Assembly: GCF_013359725.1 (NCBI RefSeq)
Contig: NZ_JABFMW010000001.1
Span: forward strand, 1 to 64,000
Source: Pseudarthrobacter sp. C4D7
GTDB taxonomy: Bacteria > Actinomycetota > Actinomycetes > Actinomycetales > Micrococcaceae
DNA length: 64,000 nucleotides
Direction: 5' to 3'
Shown here: positions 26,129 to 34,645 of the stretch, piece by piece
How positions within the stretch are numbered: the first letter of the stretch is position 1
Layout of the letters: each line of letters starts with the position of its first letter
Translations under genes and position numbers: made by a program
Notes under the pieces: model-generated
Databases searched by the model: none
Seen by the model: only the letters and a program-made list of their open reading frames with translations
Told to the model about the DNA's origin: nothing

Positions 26129-26807
26129 GTCTTCCTTCGGGCGGCAGGCGGGAGCTGAGAAACCGGTTGCCAGGGCACACGCGACCAGTCAGCCGCGCCC
26201 AGGGCAGCGGTGACGTCAGCGTCGTGAAGCAGTAGGGGTGTAAACGGGAGACCGGAGATGGGGACCGGCGGCGACTGGGGGAGTGCTGCCCCGTCTCAGA
26301 AGGGCGCACACCGCCGCCGGCCCCGGCTAAACCCGGGCAGCCCCTGCTGGGGAACCCGGAACCTTGCGGGGGGCGTAAAAAACGCGTTCCGCTCCACGTA
26401 GGAGCGGCCCGCAGATGACACTATGAGGCCAAGATCAAGAACGGACCATTAAATCGGTTAATAAAAATCCAATGATTTGAGCAAAGGTTCATAAGGCTTC
26501 CTTAAGAAAATTGGAGCCGTGTTAAGCCGCGCCGAATCCGGTCCTGCCGGAGAGCTACGCAAAAGTGCTCATCATGCTTACTGGTGGTGTTCCCTGCTGA
26601 GGCGGGGCGGAGAAGCCGCGGAGCGGCGGGTGTGGGGCGCCCGCGGCGGGCCAGCGTTTCGTGGTGGCCACGGCGGGGGCGCGCCCAGGGCACCGTGGCG
26701 GCCCGACGGCGGACGTACCGCCGTGGGGTGGGGCGAACCCGCGCGGGACGCGGGACAGACCGGGATGAAACGGCAGCCTGAAGAGTTCCGGGCCCGGATT
26801 GCGGCAC
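26129..26807. other. gene-free control region upstream of the Pel-like operon
   Basis: No supported gene. The part from 26420 to 26520 is distinctly A/T-rich in a high-GC setting, with ATAAGGCTTCCTTAAG and TTGAGCAAAGGTTCAT elements. Between it and the PelG start lie about 290 nt of GC-rich, palindrome-rich sequence (for example GCTCC-acgta-GGAGC at 26391-26405), so the transcript may have a long structured leader. I could not match a known riboswitch. Confidence 0.45.
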
Positions 26808-26849
26808 AAAAAAGGCCGGTACGCCAGCGGAATCCGCGGCGTACCGGCC
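26808..26849 (-). terminator. strong intrinsic terminator of the copper operon
   Basis: 12-bp stem GGCCGGTACGCC (26814-26825) with its complement (26838-26849); the loop forms its own small stem GCGGA/TCCGC. Read on the minus strand it is followed by six U (26813-26808). Begins 13 nt past the copC stop. Confidence 0.88.
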
Positions 26850-26862
26850 TCAGCGGTTGTTG

Positions 26863-27420
26863 TTAGTCCTCACCCTCCTGGGTCCGCAGGCGGCGCCGGA
26901 TCAGGAACCCGGCCACCACCAGACCGATGACCAGGACCGCGGCAACGATCCCCACCACAACCAGCTGCGCGGGAACCGCGTTGTCCGCGGTGGCGGTGGT
27001 GGAAGCGGGGGCCGCCGCGGGCGAGGAGTTCGGGCCGCCGGCGGTGAAAGTGAACGTCCCTTCAATGGGGTGGCCGTCCGAGGACACCACCCGCCACACC
27101 ACGGTGTACTTACCCTCCGGAGTGCCCGGCTTGACCGGCTGGCTGACCACGTTGTCCACGATCTGCACCGGCCCGTCCGCCTGGTCGGTGCCGGTGGCGT
27201 CCTCCACCCGGACAATCGAGTTGATCGCGATGGGGGTGTGGTCGAAGGTCAGCTCGATCTTCGCCGGCATGGCACTGACCGTGGATCCGTTGGCCGGATT
27301 GCTGGAGTCCAGGGAGTCGTGCGCCTGGGCCGGCGCTGACGAAACCAGCAGGAACGCGGCGGTGGCCAGCGGCAGCAGGACGCGTGCCAGCCAGGCCGCC
27401 GGGAATGACGTTCGCTTCAC
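26863..27420 (-). CDS. CopC-domain copper-binding protein, membrane anchored
   Basis: 185 aa. Signal peptide ending AQA, mature protein begins with His (HDSLDSSNPANGS), the usual Cu(II) ligand of CopC. The domain includes IELTFDHTPI and the second site VSSDGHPIEGTFTF. A Ser/Ala/Thr linker precedes a C-terminal span (about 153-175) and a basic tail. Known CopC-type proteins bind periplasmic or extracellular copper. Last gene of the locus with YcnI (10 nt upstream). Confidence 0.9.
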   Translation of the reverse strand: MKRTSFPAAWLARVLLPLATAAFLLVSSAPAQAHDSLDSSNPANGSTVSAMPAKIELTFDHTPIAINSIVRVEDATGTDQADGPVQIVDNVVSQPVKPGTPEGKYTVVWRVVSSDGHPIEGTFTFTAGGPNSSPAAAPASTTATADNAVPAQLVVVGIVAAVLVIGLVVAGFLIRRRLRTQEGED

Positions 27421-27429
27421 GGCCCGGCC

Positions 27430-28164
27430 CTACTTTCCGGCGGTGCGGGTGCGGCGGCCGGCGAGAACCAGCGCCAGGGCGGCTGCACCGAGCACCAGGC
27501 CTGCCGCGCCCAGGACCACGCCCCAGACGGACGTGGCGTCACTGGAAACCTCTGCGGTCCGGGATACTTCCCCGTCACTGTGGGACGCCGTGGAATGGGA
27601 CGCGGCAGCAGCGTCGTCGGCCGTTGTCACGAACGACGGAGCCGGGTGCTTGGGCTCCGGCTGCCCTTCGGCGCTTTCTTCATCCCACTTCACCACGCTG
27701 CCGTCCGTGTACGTCTGCGCAGCCTTCAGGGTCACCGTGGTGCCTTCGGCGGGGAGCCGGCCCACCGAGAGTGAGAACGCCTGGTACTGGTTCTGGCCCA
27801 GCTGGTGGGCCTCGTCCGCGGTCCAGACCACCGAGACGGGGGCCTTGGTGACCGTGGCACCTGCGACGGTGACGGGCTTGGGCAGGTCACCGGTGACCAC
27901 CTGCGCGGTCCAGCCCTCCACCGGCTTGACAGACACGGAGGTGAACGGGGTATCGGTGGGCAGCGAGACCTCGAGCTTGCTGGTCTTCGCAGTGGGGGAT
28001 TCGTTGGGGACGTTGAACGTCAGGTGGGAGTAGCCGTTGGCGGCGGTGTCGTCCGGGTCCACGCTGACGTGGGCGGACGCGGCGGTGGCGCCTGCGGCGA
28101 CGATTCCGGCGGCGGCAGCTGCGGCGGTGAGGGTCTTGAGGGTACGGCGGAATGAGGTGTTCAA
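27430..28164 (-). CDS. YcnI-like (DUF1775) copper-associated protein
   Basis: 244 aa. Signal peptide ending ASA, mature N-terminus His-Val (HVSVDPDDTAANGYSHLTFNVPNES) as in YcnI, where this His starts the copper site. The DUF1775 core includes PTDTPFTSVSVKPVEGW and VVWTADEAHQLGQNQYQAFSLSVG. A low-complexity linker and a C-terminal span (about 215-236) anchor it. DUF1775 proteins sit with CopC/CopD in many Gram-positive bacteria, as here. Confidence 0.9.
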   Translation of the reverse strand: MNTSFRRTLKTLTAAAAAAGIVAAGATAASAHVSVDPDDTAANGYSHLTFNVPNESPTAKTSKLEVSLPTDTPFTSVSVKPVEGWTAQVVTGDLPKPVTVAGATVTKAPVSVVWTADEAHQLGQNQYQAFSLSVGRLPAEGTTVTLKAAQTYTDGSVVKWDEESAEGQPEPKHPAPSFVTTADDAAAASHSTASHSDGEVSRTAEVSSDATSVWGVVLGAAGLVLGAAALALVLAGRRTRTAGK

Positions 28165-28293
28165 GGCAAGCCTTCCAAAGGGTGCGCCAAGGGGACCGCG
28201 TGTGCGGCGGCGCGAAAAAAGTTGGACAGCGCGGCGGCCCTTCCTGGCCTGGGTGTGGGCAGGTGGGGACGGCGCGGAGGGGTCGGCAGCCGC

Positions 28294-28917
28294 TTAGAGT
28301 GCGGCCTGGAAGGCCGGTGGCCCGCGGAGGGAAGGCAGCCGCAGGTTGCGCCAGCGGAAAGGAATAACGACGGCGGCCGGCGCCGGGATGTGCGGCCACT
28401 CCGGGATGGCGATGGCGGCCAGGATCCGGACGAGGGGGCGCAGCCAGGCGGCCAGCGCCCATGCGGCTGCCTCGCCCTTGGCCAGGACCAGCGCCGTGGC
28501 CAGGGTTGCCGCGGCGTGCAGGCCCAGCATCAAAGCTCCCGGCACGGCGGCATGCTCAGGCATCAGGGCAGCGGCCGTGGCGGAGTCCGGCAGGGCGCCG
28601 TGGACGTGGGCGCCTTCAGCCGGGGTGAAGGATGTGGACACAGAGAAGGCGTCGAAAGCCCAGTGGAGGAACAGTTGGCTGGACGCCAGGAGCCCGACCA
28701 TTACCGGGGCGGTGATCTTGACCTTCGAGAGAATGGTGACCGGTGCCAGCACCAGTGCCACGATTCCGGCGGCGATGACCGGCTGCGGCAGGACGCCGCC
28801 GGCCAGTACGTGGGCACCTGCGGCCAGGACAAGCATGGCGGCGGTGAAGGCCATGGCCCGGGGGAGGCGGAACGGAGCACTCACGCTATTCGCCGCCCTT
28901 CCCTCTACAGTTGCCAC
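28294..28917 (-). CDS. polytopic membrane protein of the copper locus
   Basis: 207 aa with four to five hydrophobic segments (AMAFTAAMLVLAAGAHVLAGG onward). His residues cluster between spans (LFLHWAF, GAHVHG, MPEHAAVPGALMLGLHAAA), which fits metal handling. First gene of the copper group, 129 nt before YcnI. No family name is secure; role inferred from context and His content. Confidence 0.65.
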   Translation of the reverse strand: MATVEGRAANSVSAPFRLPRAMAFTAAMLVLAAGAHVLAGGVLPQPVIAAGIVALVLAPVTILSKVKITAPVMVGLLASSQLFLHWAFDAFSVSTSFTPAEGAHVHGALPDSATAAALMPEHAAVPGALMLGLHAAATLATALVLAKGEAAAWALAAWLRPLVRILAAIAIPEWPHIPAPAAVVIPFRWRNLRLPSLRGPPAFQAAL

Positions 28918-29005
28918 CTCTACTTTAGGGAACTGCGGGGCCCAGCAGGTAATCCGTGGGGCAGTGGACCGGTGGCCGTGAATTCAGGGTTCGGGGCGCG
29001 GCGCG

Positions 29006-29055
29006 GGAAGGCCCCCGGCCTGCGTGAACTGTCCACCACCGGCCGGGGGCTTTCC
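29006..29055 (-). terminator. hairpin terminator downstream of the 68-aa gene
   Basis: Stem GGAAGGCCCCCGGCC (29006-29020) with GGCCGGGGGCTTTCC (29041-29055), one mismatch or G-U pair, 20-nt loop. Lies 23 nt past the minus-strand stop. Confidence 0.65.
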
Positions 29056-29078
29056 TGTGCTGCTGGGGATGCTGCCCG

Positions 29079-29285
29079 CTACTCCGCGAGCTTGGCCACC
29101 GACTGCGCCCAAAGGAAGAACTTGTTGGTGCCCAGGTCCTTGACCGTCTTGATGTTCAGGGCCTCTTTGAGCTTCTGCGCATCGCTTTCGGACAGGCCCT
29201 TGAGTGCCTCCACCGGCGCTGCAGCCAGCTCATCGATGCCCTTGTCGAGGTATTCCTTGTCGAACTTCGCGTTGATTCCAGCCAT
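29079..29285 (-). CDS. 68-aa soluble helical protein, helix-hairpin-helix-like
   Basis: MAGINAKFDKEYLDKGIDEL..., all-helical. LAAAPVEALKGLSESDAQKLKEALNIKTVKDLG reads like a helix-hairpin-helix (Rad51/Pol beta N-domain type) repeat: GL...A..L...I.TV.DL. AGGAGG lies just before the ATG. Stand-alone gene with its own terminator. Function unknown; nucleic-acid binding is possible. Confidence 0.7.
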   Translation of the reverse strand: MAGINAKFDKEYLDKGIDELAAAPVEALKGLSESDAQKLKEALNIKTVKDLGTNKFFLWAQSVAKLAE

Positions 29286-29389
29286 ACTGTCCTCCTGGTG
29301 CTCGTTGGGGCCTCACTGTGCCGTGGGACACACTCGATATTCAACCACGGCGCCCTTTGAACGGCGCCCTGTTAGCCGGGTGTGGTGCG

Positions 29390-29600
29390 CGCAGCCGTCG
29401 TACGTTTCTGGCCTTGTCCGACGCGCCCCGCCGTTCTCGCTGCGTTGCGTCATTCTCGACGCGCCCCGCCGCCGCCGACCCGCCCCGCATCTTTCGCTGC
29501 GCAGATTCCCGGGCGCACCCCAAATGTGGGCCGCGAAAATGAGCCTGCGCGTCGCGGACGGATTTGCGCGTCGAGGAACGGACCCGGGCGCGGGAGCGGG
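29390..29600. repeat. palindromic intergenic repeat, copy A
   Basis: Between 29286 and 29609 there is no gene. The stretch has two CGACGCGCCCCGCCG blocks (about 29419 and 29456), a core CCCAAATGTGGGCCGCG (29518-29534) and inverted CGCGTCG blocks (29548-29554 and 29568-29574). The same order of GACGCGC arms round a TGTGGGCCGCG-type core is seen at 34015-34115 and 61132-61236. Confidence 0.5.
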
Positions 29601-29609
29601 AACCGGCTC

Positions 29610-30080
29610 CTACCGCGTGTCCACGTCCTCGAACACCAGGAACGTCTGCGTGTCCAGCACGCCGGGCATGGTCTGCAGCTGGTCGAAGATGACCCGGCGC
29701 AGGTCGATGTTGTCCACGGCGCGGACCAGCAGGATCACGTCGAAGTCGCCACCCACCAGCGCAATGTGGTGCACCTCCGGGATGGCACCGAGCTGGTCGC
29801 GGAGTTCGCGCCAGGAATCCTGCTTCAGCTTCAGCGTGACGTAGGCCGAGGATTTGAGCCCTGCCTTGATGGGGTCCACCAGCGCCGTGAACCGGGTCAG
29901 GACCCCATCCGCCGTGAGCCGGTTGATCCGGGAGTAGGCGTGCGCCCGCGAAATGTGCACGTTTTCGGCCACCTGGGTAACCGACATCCGGCCGTCCCTG
30001 GTGAGCTCGGCGATGATCCGGCGGTCTATTCCGTCCAGCGGAACCTCGGCAGCAGCATCCTTGCCCGGCATTTTGTCCAC
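29610..30080 (-). CDS. Lrp/AsnC family regulator (BkdR-like)
   Basis: 156 aa from GTG 30080; ATG 30071 is an alternative. N-terminal helix-turn-helix (about 17-65, LDGIDRRIIAELTRDGRMSVTQVAENVHISRAHAYSRINRL, shown in parts: VTQVAENVHISRAHAYSRI) and C-terminal RAM/AsnC domain (KSSAYVTLKLKQ, HHIALVGGDFDVILLV). Divergent from the 2-oxoacid dehydrogenase operon; AsnC-type BkdR proteins activate such operons in response to branched-chain amino acids, so that role is likely. An inverted repeat lies between the genes. Confidence 0.88.
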   Translation of the reverse strand: MDKMPGKDAAAEVPLDGIDRRIIAELTRDGRMSVTQVAENVHISRAHAYSRINRLTADGVLTRFTALVDPIKAGLKSSAYVTLKLKQDSWRELRDQLGAIPEVHHIALVGGDFDVILLVRAVDNIDLRRVIFDQLQTMPGVLDTQTFLVFEDVDTR

Positions 30081-30110
30081 GACCCCCGTCGGTAATCCAC
30101 GTCACAGTGA

Positions 30111-30159
30111 CAAATCGTCTTCCATAGTAGGCACTTCGGAGCAGCTTCTCCACGATTTG
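30111..30159. promoter_or_regulatory. inverted repeat between bkdR-like and E1alpha genes
   Basis: CAAATCGT (30111-30118) and its exact complement ACGATTTG (30152-30159), 33 nt apart, in the divergent intergenic region. Spacing of arms suits an octameric AsnC/Lrp protein wrapping DNA; binding not shown. Confidence 0.4.
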
Positions 30160-30231
30160 CCCATCCTGTAGATACGAAACCAGCCTCAGGACAATACTGG
30201 GAGGGAATAGTGGCTACCGAAGGACGGACCA

Positions 30232-31458
30232 ATGACGATCTCCGCAGACCACACCGCGACGGACACCCCCAGCACTGCAGCGCCCGAAAACGCGCTGACG
30301 GAAGCTGTGCAGAAGTTCGGCATCACGGTGGAGGACTACATGCTCCCCGCCCGGCACCAGATCCAGATGGTGGACCCGGACGGCAGCCTGAAACCCAAGG
30401 GCGAGCAGGGCACCCAGCCCGGCCACGAATACCCCGTGCCCGGCGACAAGGAACTGCTCGAAGCATACGAACAGCTCGTCGTCGGCCGCCGCGTCAACGA
30501 CCAGAACTCCGCCCTGGTCCGGCAGGGCCGCATGGCCGTCTACCCCTCCAGCCACGGCCAGGAAGCCTGCCAGGTGGCCGCCGCGATGTGCCTCTCCGAC
30601 GGCGACTGGATGTTCCCCACCTACCGCGACGCCGTCGCCGTGATGACCCGCGGCGTGGACCCCGTCCAGGTGATGACCATCTTCCGCGGCGACTGGCACG
30701 GCGGGTATGACCCCCTCAAGTACAAGGTGGGCATCCAGTGCACCCCGCTGACCACCCAGCTGCTGCACGCCGTCGGGGTGGCCCACGCCGCCAAGCTCCG
30801 CGGCGAGGACACCGTGGTCCTGGCCATGTGCGGCGACGGCGCCACCAGCGAAGGCGACTTCCACGAGGCCCTGAACTTCGCCGCCGTCTTCCACCTGCCC
30901 GTCATCTTCTTCGTGCAGAACAACAAGTACGCCATCTCGGTGCCGCTGGCGCACCAGTCCGTGGCGCCGTCGCTGGCGCACAAAGCCGTGGGCTACGGCA
31001 TGGCGGGGGAGCGCGTGGACGGCAACGACGTCGTCGCGCTCCTTGCCGTCCTGGACCGCGCCGTGAAGCTGGCCCGCGAAGGCTCCGGCCCCCTGCTGGT
31101 GGAGGCCAACACCTACCGCATGCAGGCCCACACCAACGCCGACGACGACACCCGCTACCGGGAAAGCGCCGAGGTTGCCGAGTGGCGGGCCAAGGATCCC
31201 GTGAATAGGATGCGCACCTACCTGACGGACCGGGGCCTGCTGGACGACGACGGCGAGGCCCGGATCCGCGAGCACGCTGAAGCGGTTGCCGCGCAGCTCC
31301 GCGAAGGCCTCGGCGAGGACGTCCCCGTGGACCCGCAGGAACTTTTCCGCCACGTGTTCGCGGTGCAAACCCCGCAGCTGAAGGAACAGTCCGCCCTGCT
31401 CGCCGACGAGCTGGCCCGCGACGCCGCAGCTAACGATTCGAAGGAGGCCGGCAAGTGA
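30232..31458 (+). CDS. bkdA: branched-chain 2-oxoacid (or pyruvate) dehydrogenase E1 alpha
   Basis: 408 aa. Thiamine-diphosphate motif GDGATSEGDFHEALNFAAVF...VQNNKYAIS (from about residue 202) is intact. MAVYPSSHGQEACQVA, DWMFPTYRD and the phosphorylation-loop-like region ANTYRMQAHTNADDDTRYR are standard for E1 alpha. The E1 decarboxylates 2-oxoacids and acylates lipoyl-E2. It overlaps the E1 beta gene by 4 nt. The divergent AsnC gene favours a branched-chain substrate over pyruvate; sequence alone does not settle this. AAGGA precedes the ATG. Confidence 0.88.
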   Translation: MTISADHTATDTPSTAAPENALTEAVQKFGITVEDYMLPARHQIQMVDPDGSLKPKGEQGTQPGHEYPVPGDKELLEAYEQLVVGRRVNDQNSALVRQGRMAVYPSSHGQEACQVAAAMCLSDGDWMFPTYRDAVAVMTRGVDPVQVMTIFRGDWHGGYDPLKYKVGIQCTPLTTQLLHAVGVAHAAKLRGEDTVVLAMCGDGATSEGDFHEALNFAAVFHLPVIFFVQNNKYAISVPLAHQSVAPSLAHKAVGYGMAGERVDGNDVVALLAVLDRAVKLAREGSGPLLVEANTYRMQAHTNADDDTRYRESAEVAEWRAKDPVNRMRTYLTDRGLLDDDGEARIREHAEAVAAQLREGLGEDVPVDPQELFRHVFAVQTPQLKEQSALLADELARDAAANDSKEAGK

Positions 31459-32567
31459 GCCCCACCATCACCACCTCGTCCGAGGCCAACGGCAACGTTT
31501 CCGCCGCCACCGCCCGGGCCGCCGCCTCCGCCGCGGCATCAGCGGAGGCCACCGGGCCCCAGCCGGTCACCATGGCCAAGGCGCTCAACACCGCGCTCGC
31601 CGACGCCATGCACGCCGACTCCTCCGTCCTGGTATTCGGCGAGGACGTAGGGCTCCTGGGCGGCGTCTTCCGCATCACCGACGGCCTCACCGCCACGTTC
31701 GGCGAACAGCGCTGCTTCGACACGCCGCTGGCCGAATCCGGGATCGTGGGCATGGCCGTGGGCATGGCCATCAACGGCATGCGCCCGGTCATCGAAATGC
31801 AGTTCGACGCGTTCGCCTACCCCGCGTTCGAGCAGATCGTCAGCCACGTGGCCAAGATGCACAACCGCACCAAGGGCACGGTCAAGCTGCCCATGGTCAT
31901 CCGCATCCCGTACGGCGGCGGCATCGGCGGAGTGGAGCACCACTGCGACTCCTCCGAGTCCTACTACGCCCACACCGCCGGCCTGAAGGTCTACACCCCG
32001 GCCACCGTGGCGGACGGCTACCGCATGCTCCGCGAAGCCATTGACTCCGACGATCCCGTGGTCTTCATGGAACCCAAGAAGATGTACTGGACCAAGGACT
32101 CCGTGGACCTGGGCGAGCTGCGGCGCCTTCATACGGAAGGCACGACGACGGGACGCACCTCTGAGGGGCGGGCCGCCGTCGCGCGTCCCGGCACGGACGC
32201 CACGCTGATCGCCTACGGTCCGTCCGTGCCCACCGCGCTGGCCGCCGCAGAGGCTGCCGCGTTGGAGGGCCGCTCGCTGGAAGTCATTGACGTGCGGACC
32301 ATTGTTCCGTTCGACGACGAGACCGTGTGCGAGTCCGTGCGGAAGACCGGCCGGGCCGTGGTGATCGCCGAGGCGCACGGCTTCGCGTCGGTGTCATCCG
32401 AGATCGTGGCCCGGGTCCAGGAGCGTTGCTTCCACTACCTGGCCGCCCCCATCCGCCGCGTGACCGGGTTCGACGTCCCCTACCCGGCGCCAAAACTCGA
32501 AAAGTATTACCTTCCCGGCGTGGACCGCATCCTCGACGCCGTTGACGACCTTCAGTGGGAGAACTGA
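31455..32567 (+). CDS. bkdB: 2-oxoacid dehydrogenase E1 beta
   Basis: 370 aa. A low-complexity Thr/Ala-rich N-terminus of about 35 residues precedes the E1 beta fold: VFGEDVGLLGGVFRITDGL, RCFDTPLAESGIVGMAVGMA, MRPVIEMQFDAFAYPAFEQI, GGIGGVEHHCDSSE, and the C-terminal transketolase domain (VIDVRTIVPFDDETV, EAHGFASVSSEI). Starts GTG 31455, coupled to E1 alpha. Forms the alpha2beta2 E1 with the upstream product. Confidence 0.9.
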   Translation: MSPTITTSSEANGNVSAATARAAASAAASAEATGPQPVTMAKALNTALADAMHADSSVLVFGEDVGLLGGVFRITDGLTATFGEQRCFDTPLAESGIVGMAVGMAINGMRPVIEMQFDAFAYPAFEQIVSHVAKMHNRTKGTVKLPMVIRIPYGGGIGGVEHHCDSSESYYAHTAGLKVYTPATVADGYRMLREAIDSDDPVVFMEPKKMYWTKDSVDLGELRRLHTEGTTTGRTSEGRAAVARPGTDATLIAYGPSVPTALAAAEAAALEGRSLEVIDVRTIVPFDDETVCESVRKTGRAVVIAEAHGFASVSSEIVARVQERCFHYLAAPIRRVTGFDVPYPAPKLEKYYLPGVDRILDAVDDLQWEN

Positions 32568-32569
32568 CC

Positions 32570-34003
32570 ATGAGCGAACCACGCGTATTCTTGCTGCCCG
32601 ACCTGGGCGAGGGGCTCACCGAAGCCGAGCTGGTGGCCTGGCACGTCTCCGTGGGCGATTCCATCGAGGTGGACCAGCCGATCGCCGAGGTGGAGACCGC
32701 CAAGTCAGCGGTGGAGGTGCCCTCTCCCTATGCCGGGATCGTGGCCGAACTGCACGGCAAGCCGGGGGAGACCCTCGACGTGGGGAAGCCGCTGATCTCG
32801 GTGACGCCGCTTTCGTCTGGCGCTGCCGCGACGGCTGCTTCGGTGGCAGCCGAGACCTACCGGGAAGAGGAGAAGGCCGGTTCCGGGAATGTGTTGATTG
32901 GTTATGGCACCCCTGGCGGGCATGGCCAGGCTCGCCGTACCCGGGCCCGGAAGTCTTCCGTGGCCGTGGACGAGCGGACTGAATCTGCTCCCGCCGAGCT
33001 TTCCAAAGAGGATGAGCTTGCCCTCCTGCGTAGCCGGGTGCCCGGCAAGCTTGGTGCCGTGATTTCCCCGCTGGTCCGGCGGATGGCGCGGGAGCATGGC
33101 GTGGACTTGGGGGACATCTCCGGTTCCGGCGACAGCGGGTTGATCATGCGCCGTGATGTTGAAGCGGCGCTGCGGACCGTGGCTCCGGCACCTGCTCCTG
33201 CTCCCGCATCTGTACCTGCGCCGGAAGCCAAACCGGTGGAAGCGCTGGAACGTCCGGTTGAAACCGTTGAAGCCCAGGGGCGCGACGCGCGGACGGGCCT
33301 GCCCATTTCCGCCCGCACCCCGGTCCGCGGTGTGCGCAAAGCCGTGGCCGCCAACATGGCCCGCAGCCGCTCGGAAATCCCGGAAGCGACGGTGTGGGTG
33401 GATGTTGACGCCACCGCACTGATGGAGCTGCGCGAGGGGATGAAGGCCGGCGGGGCGCAGGTTCCCGGGCTGCTGGCTTTCATCGCCCGGTTCGTCACCG
33501 CGGGGCTGAAGAAGTTCCCGGAGCTGAACACCCGCATCGAGACTGCCGACGACGGCTCGCAGGAGATCGTGGCCTTCGACGGGATCAACCTGGGGTTCGC
33601 GGCGCAGACGGACCGCGGCCTGGTGGTGCCCTCGGTCCGCGGGGCCGAGAAGCTCAGCGCCAGGGAACTGGACGCGGAGATCCGCCGCCTCACCCAGGTG
33701 GCCCGCGACGGCAAGGCGACCCCGGCTGAGCTGGGCGGCGGAACGTTCACGGTGAACAACTATGGCGTGTTCGGCGTCGACGGCTCAGCGGCGATCATCA
33801 ACCACCCGGAGGTGGGCATCCTCGGTGTGGGCCGGATCATCGACAAGCCGTGGGTGGTCAACGGCGAGCTGGCTGTCCGCAAGGTCACCGAACTCACGCT
33901 GACCTTTGACCACCGGGTCTGCGACGGCGGCACGGCCGGCGGCTTCCTCCGCTTCGTGGCCGACGCCATCGAGAACCCCACGTCGCTCCTGGCGGACATC
34001 TAG
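32570..34003 (+). CDS. bkdC: dihydrolipoamide acyltransferase E2 of the 2-oxoacid dehydrogenase complex
   Basis: 477 aa from ATG 32570, 2 nt after the E1 beta stop. One lipoyl domain (1-80) with the lipoylated Lys45 in VETAKSAVEVPSP; peripheral-subunit binding domain (about 155-190, ISPLVRRMAREHGVDL); Pro/Ala linker; catalytic domain with FGVDGSAAIINHPEVGILGVGRI and active-site DHRVCDGG near the C-terminus. E3 (lipoamide dehydrogenase) is not in the window. A palindromic repeat that can act as terminator follows. Confidence 0.93.
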   Translation: MSEPRVFLLPDLGEGLTEAELVAWHVSVGDSIEVDQPIAEVETAKSAVEVPSPYAGIVAELHGKPGETLDVGKPLISVTPLSSGAAATAASVAAETYREEEKAGSGNVLIGYGTPGGHGQARRTRARKSSVAVDERTESAPAELSKEDELALLRSRVPGKLGAVISPLVRRMAREHGVDLGDISGSGDSGLIMRRDVEAALRTVAPAPAPAPASVPAPEAKPVEALERPVETVEAQGRDARTGLPISARTPVRGVRKAVAANMARSRSEIPEATVWVDVDATALMELREGMKAGGAQVPGLLAFIARFVTAGLKKFPELNTRIETADDGSQEIVAFDGINLGFAAQTDRGLVVPSVRGAEKLSARELDAEIRRLTQVARDGKATPAELGGGTFTVNNYGVFGVDGSAAIINHPEVGILGVGRIIDKPWVVNGELAVRKVTELTLTFDHRVCDGGTAGGFLRFVADAIENPTSLLADI

Positions 34004-34014
34004 CCCCGCCGGTT

Positions 34015-34115
34015 TTCGACACGGAAAACCTTCACCGACACGCAAAGAGGCCGGCGCTGCCCACATCTGGGCCGCGCCGGCCTCTTTCCGCGTCGAAAGG
34101 TAATTTGCGCGTCAC
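34015..34115. repeat. palindromic intergenic repeat, copy C, with terminator-like stem
   Basis: AGAGGCCGGCGC (34046-34057) pairs with GCGCCGGCCTCT (34074-34085) round a CCCACATCTGGGCC core; outer blocks CCGACACGCA on the left and GCGTCG and GCGCGTC on the right. Just past the E2 stop, so it may end that transcript. Same design as copies at 29390 and 61132. Confidence 0.6.
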
Positions 34116-34176
34116 CTATGGGCCCGCCCAGGCGTTCGCGGCGACGGCAACCACTTGACGGAAACCCTGGTCAGGT

Positions 34177-34201
34177 GGTTAGTTGGTTGAGTAACTAACC
34201 A
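34177..34201. promoter_or_regulatory. palindrome upstream of YtrA-like operon, possible operator
   Basis: GGTTAGTTGGTTGAGTAACTAACC: arms GGTTAGTT and AACTAACC with a short middle segment, directly upstream of the GntR/ABC operon. YtrA-type regulators bind such dyads overlapping their own promoter; inferred here from position. Confidence 0.5.
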
Positions 34202-34234
34202 TAGAGCCAAAAGCCACTGCACCAGGAGGTCGCG

Positions 34235-34645
34235 TTGATTGAGGACGGAAAGCCTCTCTTCGTGCAGATCGCCGAACAGGTTGAAGACTTGATTGTGGAC
34301 GGAACGGTGGCCGAAGAGGCCCGGGCTCCGTCAACCAACGAGCTTGCAACGTTCTATCGCATCAATCCGGCGACGGCAGCGAAGGGGATCAACATGCTCG
34401 TCAGCAAGGGAGTGCTTTACAAGCGCCGCGGCGTGGGCATGTTCGTCGCCCCCGGCGCCCGCGAGCTTCTGCTCAAGGAACGCCGCAATGATTTCGCCCT
34501 GCGGTACGTACAACCACTGCTGGCCGAGGCGCGCCGGATCGGGCTTGGCCCTGAGGACGTGGCGGACCTGGTCCGCGCAGGCGAGGCCACGGCGGTACCG
34601 GCAACTGCAGCACCAATAGACCAGCCCGACAGAAGGACACCATGA
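34235..34645 (+). CDS. GntR family regulator, YtrA subfamily
   Basis: 136 aa from TTG 34235 with AGGAGG upstream. Winged helix (about 5-75: PLFVQIAEQVEDLIVDGTV, APSTNELATFYRINPATAAKG, GVLYKRRGVGMFV) and a short C-terminal helical tail (LRYVQPLLAEARRIGLGPEDV) instead of a ligand domain, which defines YtrA. Such genes lead and repress their own ABC operons. Here it overlaps the ABC ATPase gene by 4 nt. The sequence GGTTAGTTGGTTGAGTAACTAACC-like palindrome upstream (about 34177-34201) may be its operator. Confidence 0.9.
   Translation: MIEDGKPLFVQIAEQVEDLIVDGTVAEEARAPSTNELATFYRINPATAAKGINMLVSKGVLYKRRGVGMFVAPGARELLLKERRNDFALRYVQPLLAEARRIGLGPEDVADLVRAGEATAVPATAAPIDQPDRRTP

Noticed and set aside
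26519-26866. 115-codon plus-strand frame in the gap before the copper locus
   Set aside because: Gly/Arg-rich, no ribosome binding site, runs into the strong terminator at 26808-26849.
28222-29844. 540-codon plus-strand frame opposite copper and AsnC genes
   Set aside because: Crosses two intergenic regions, a terminator and a repeat; composition of a shadow frame.
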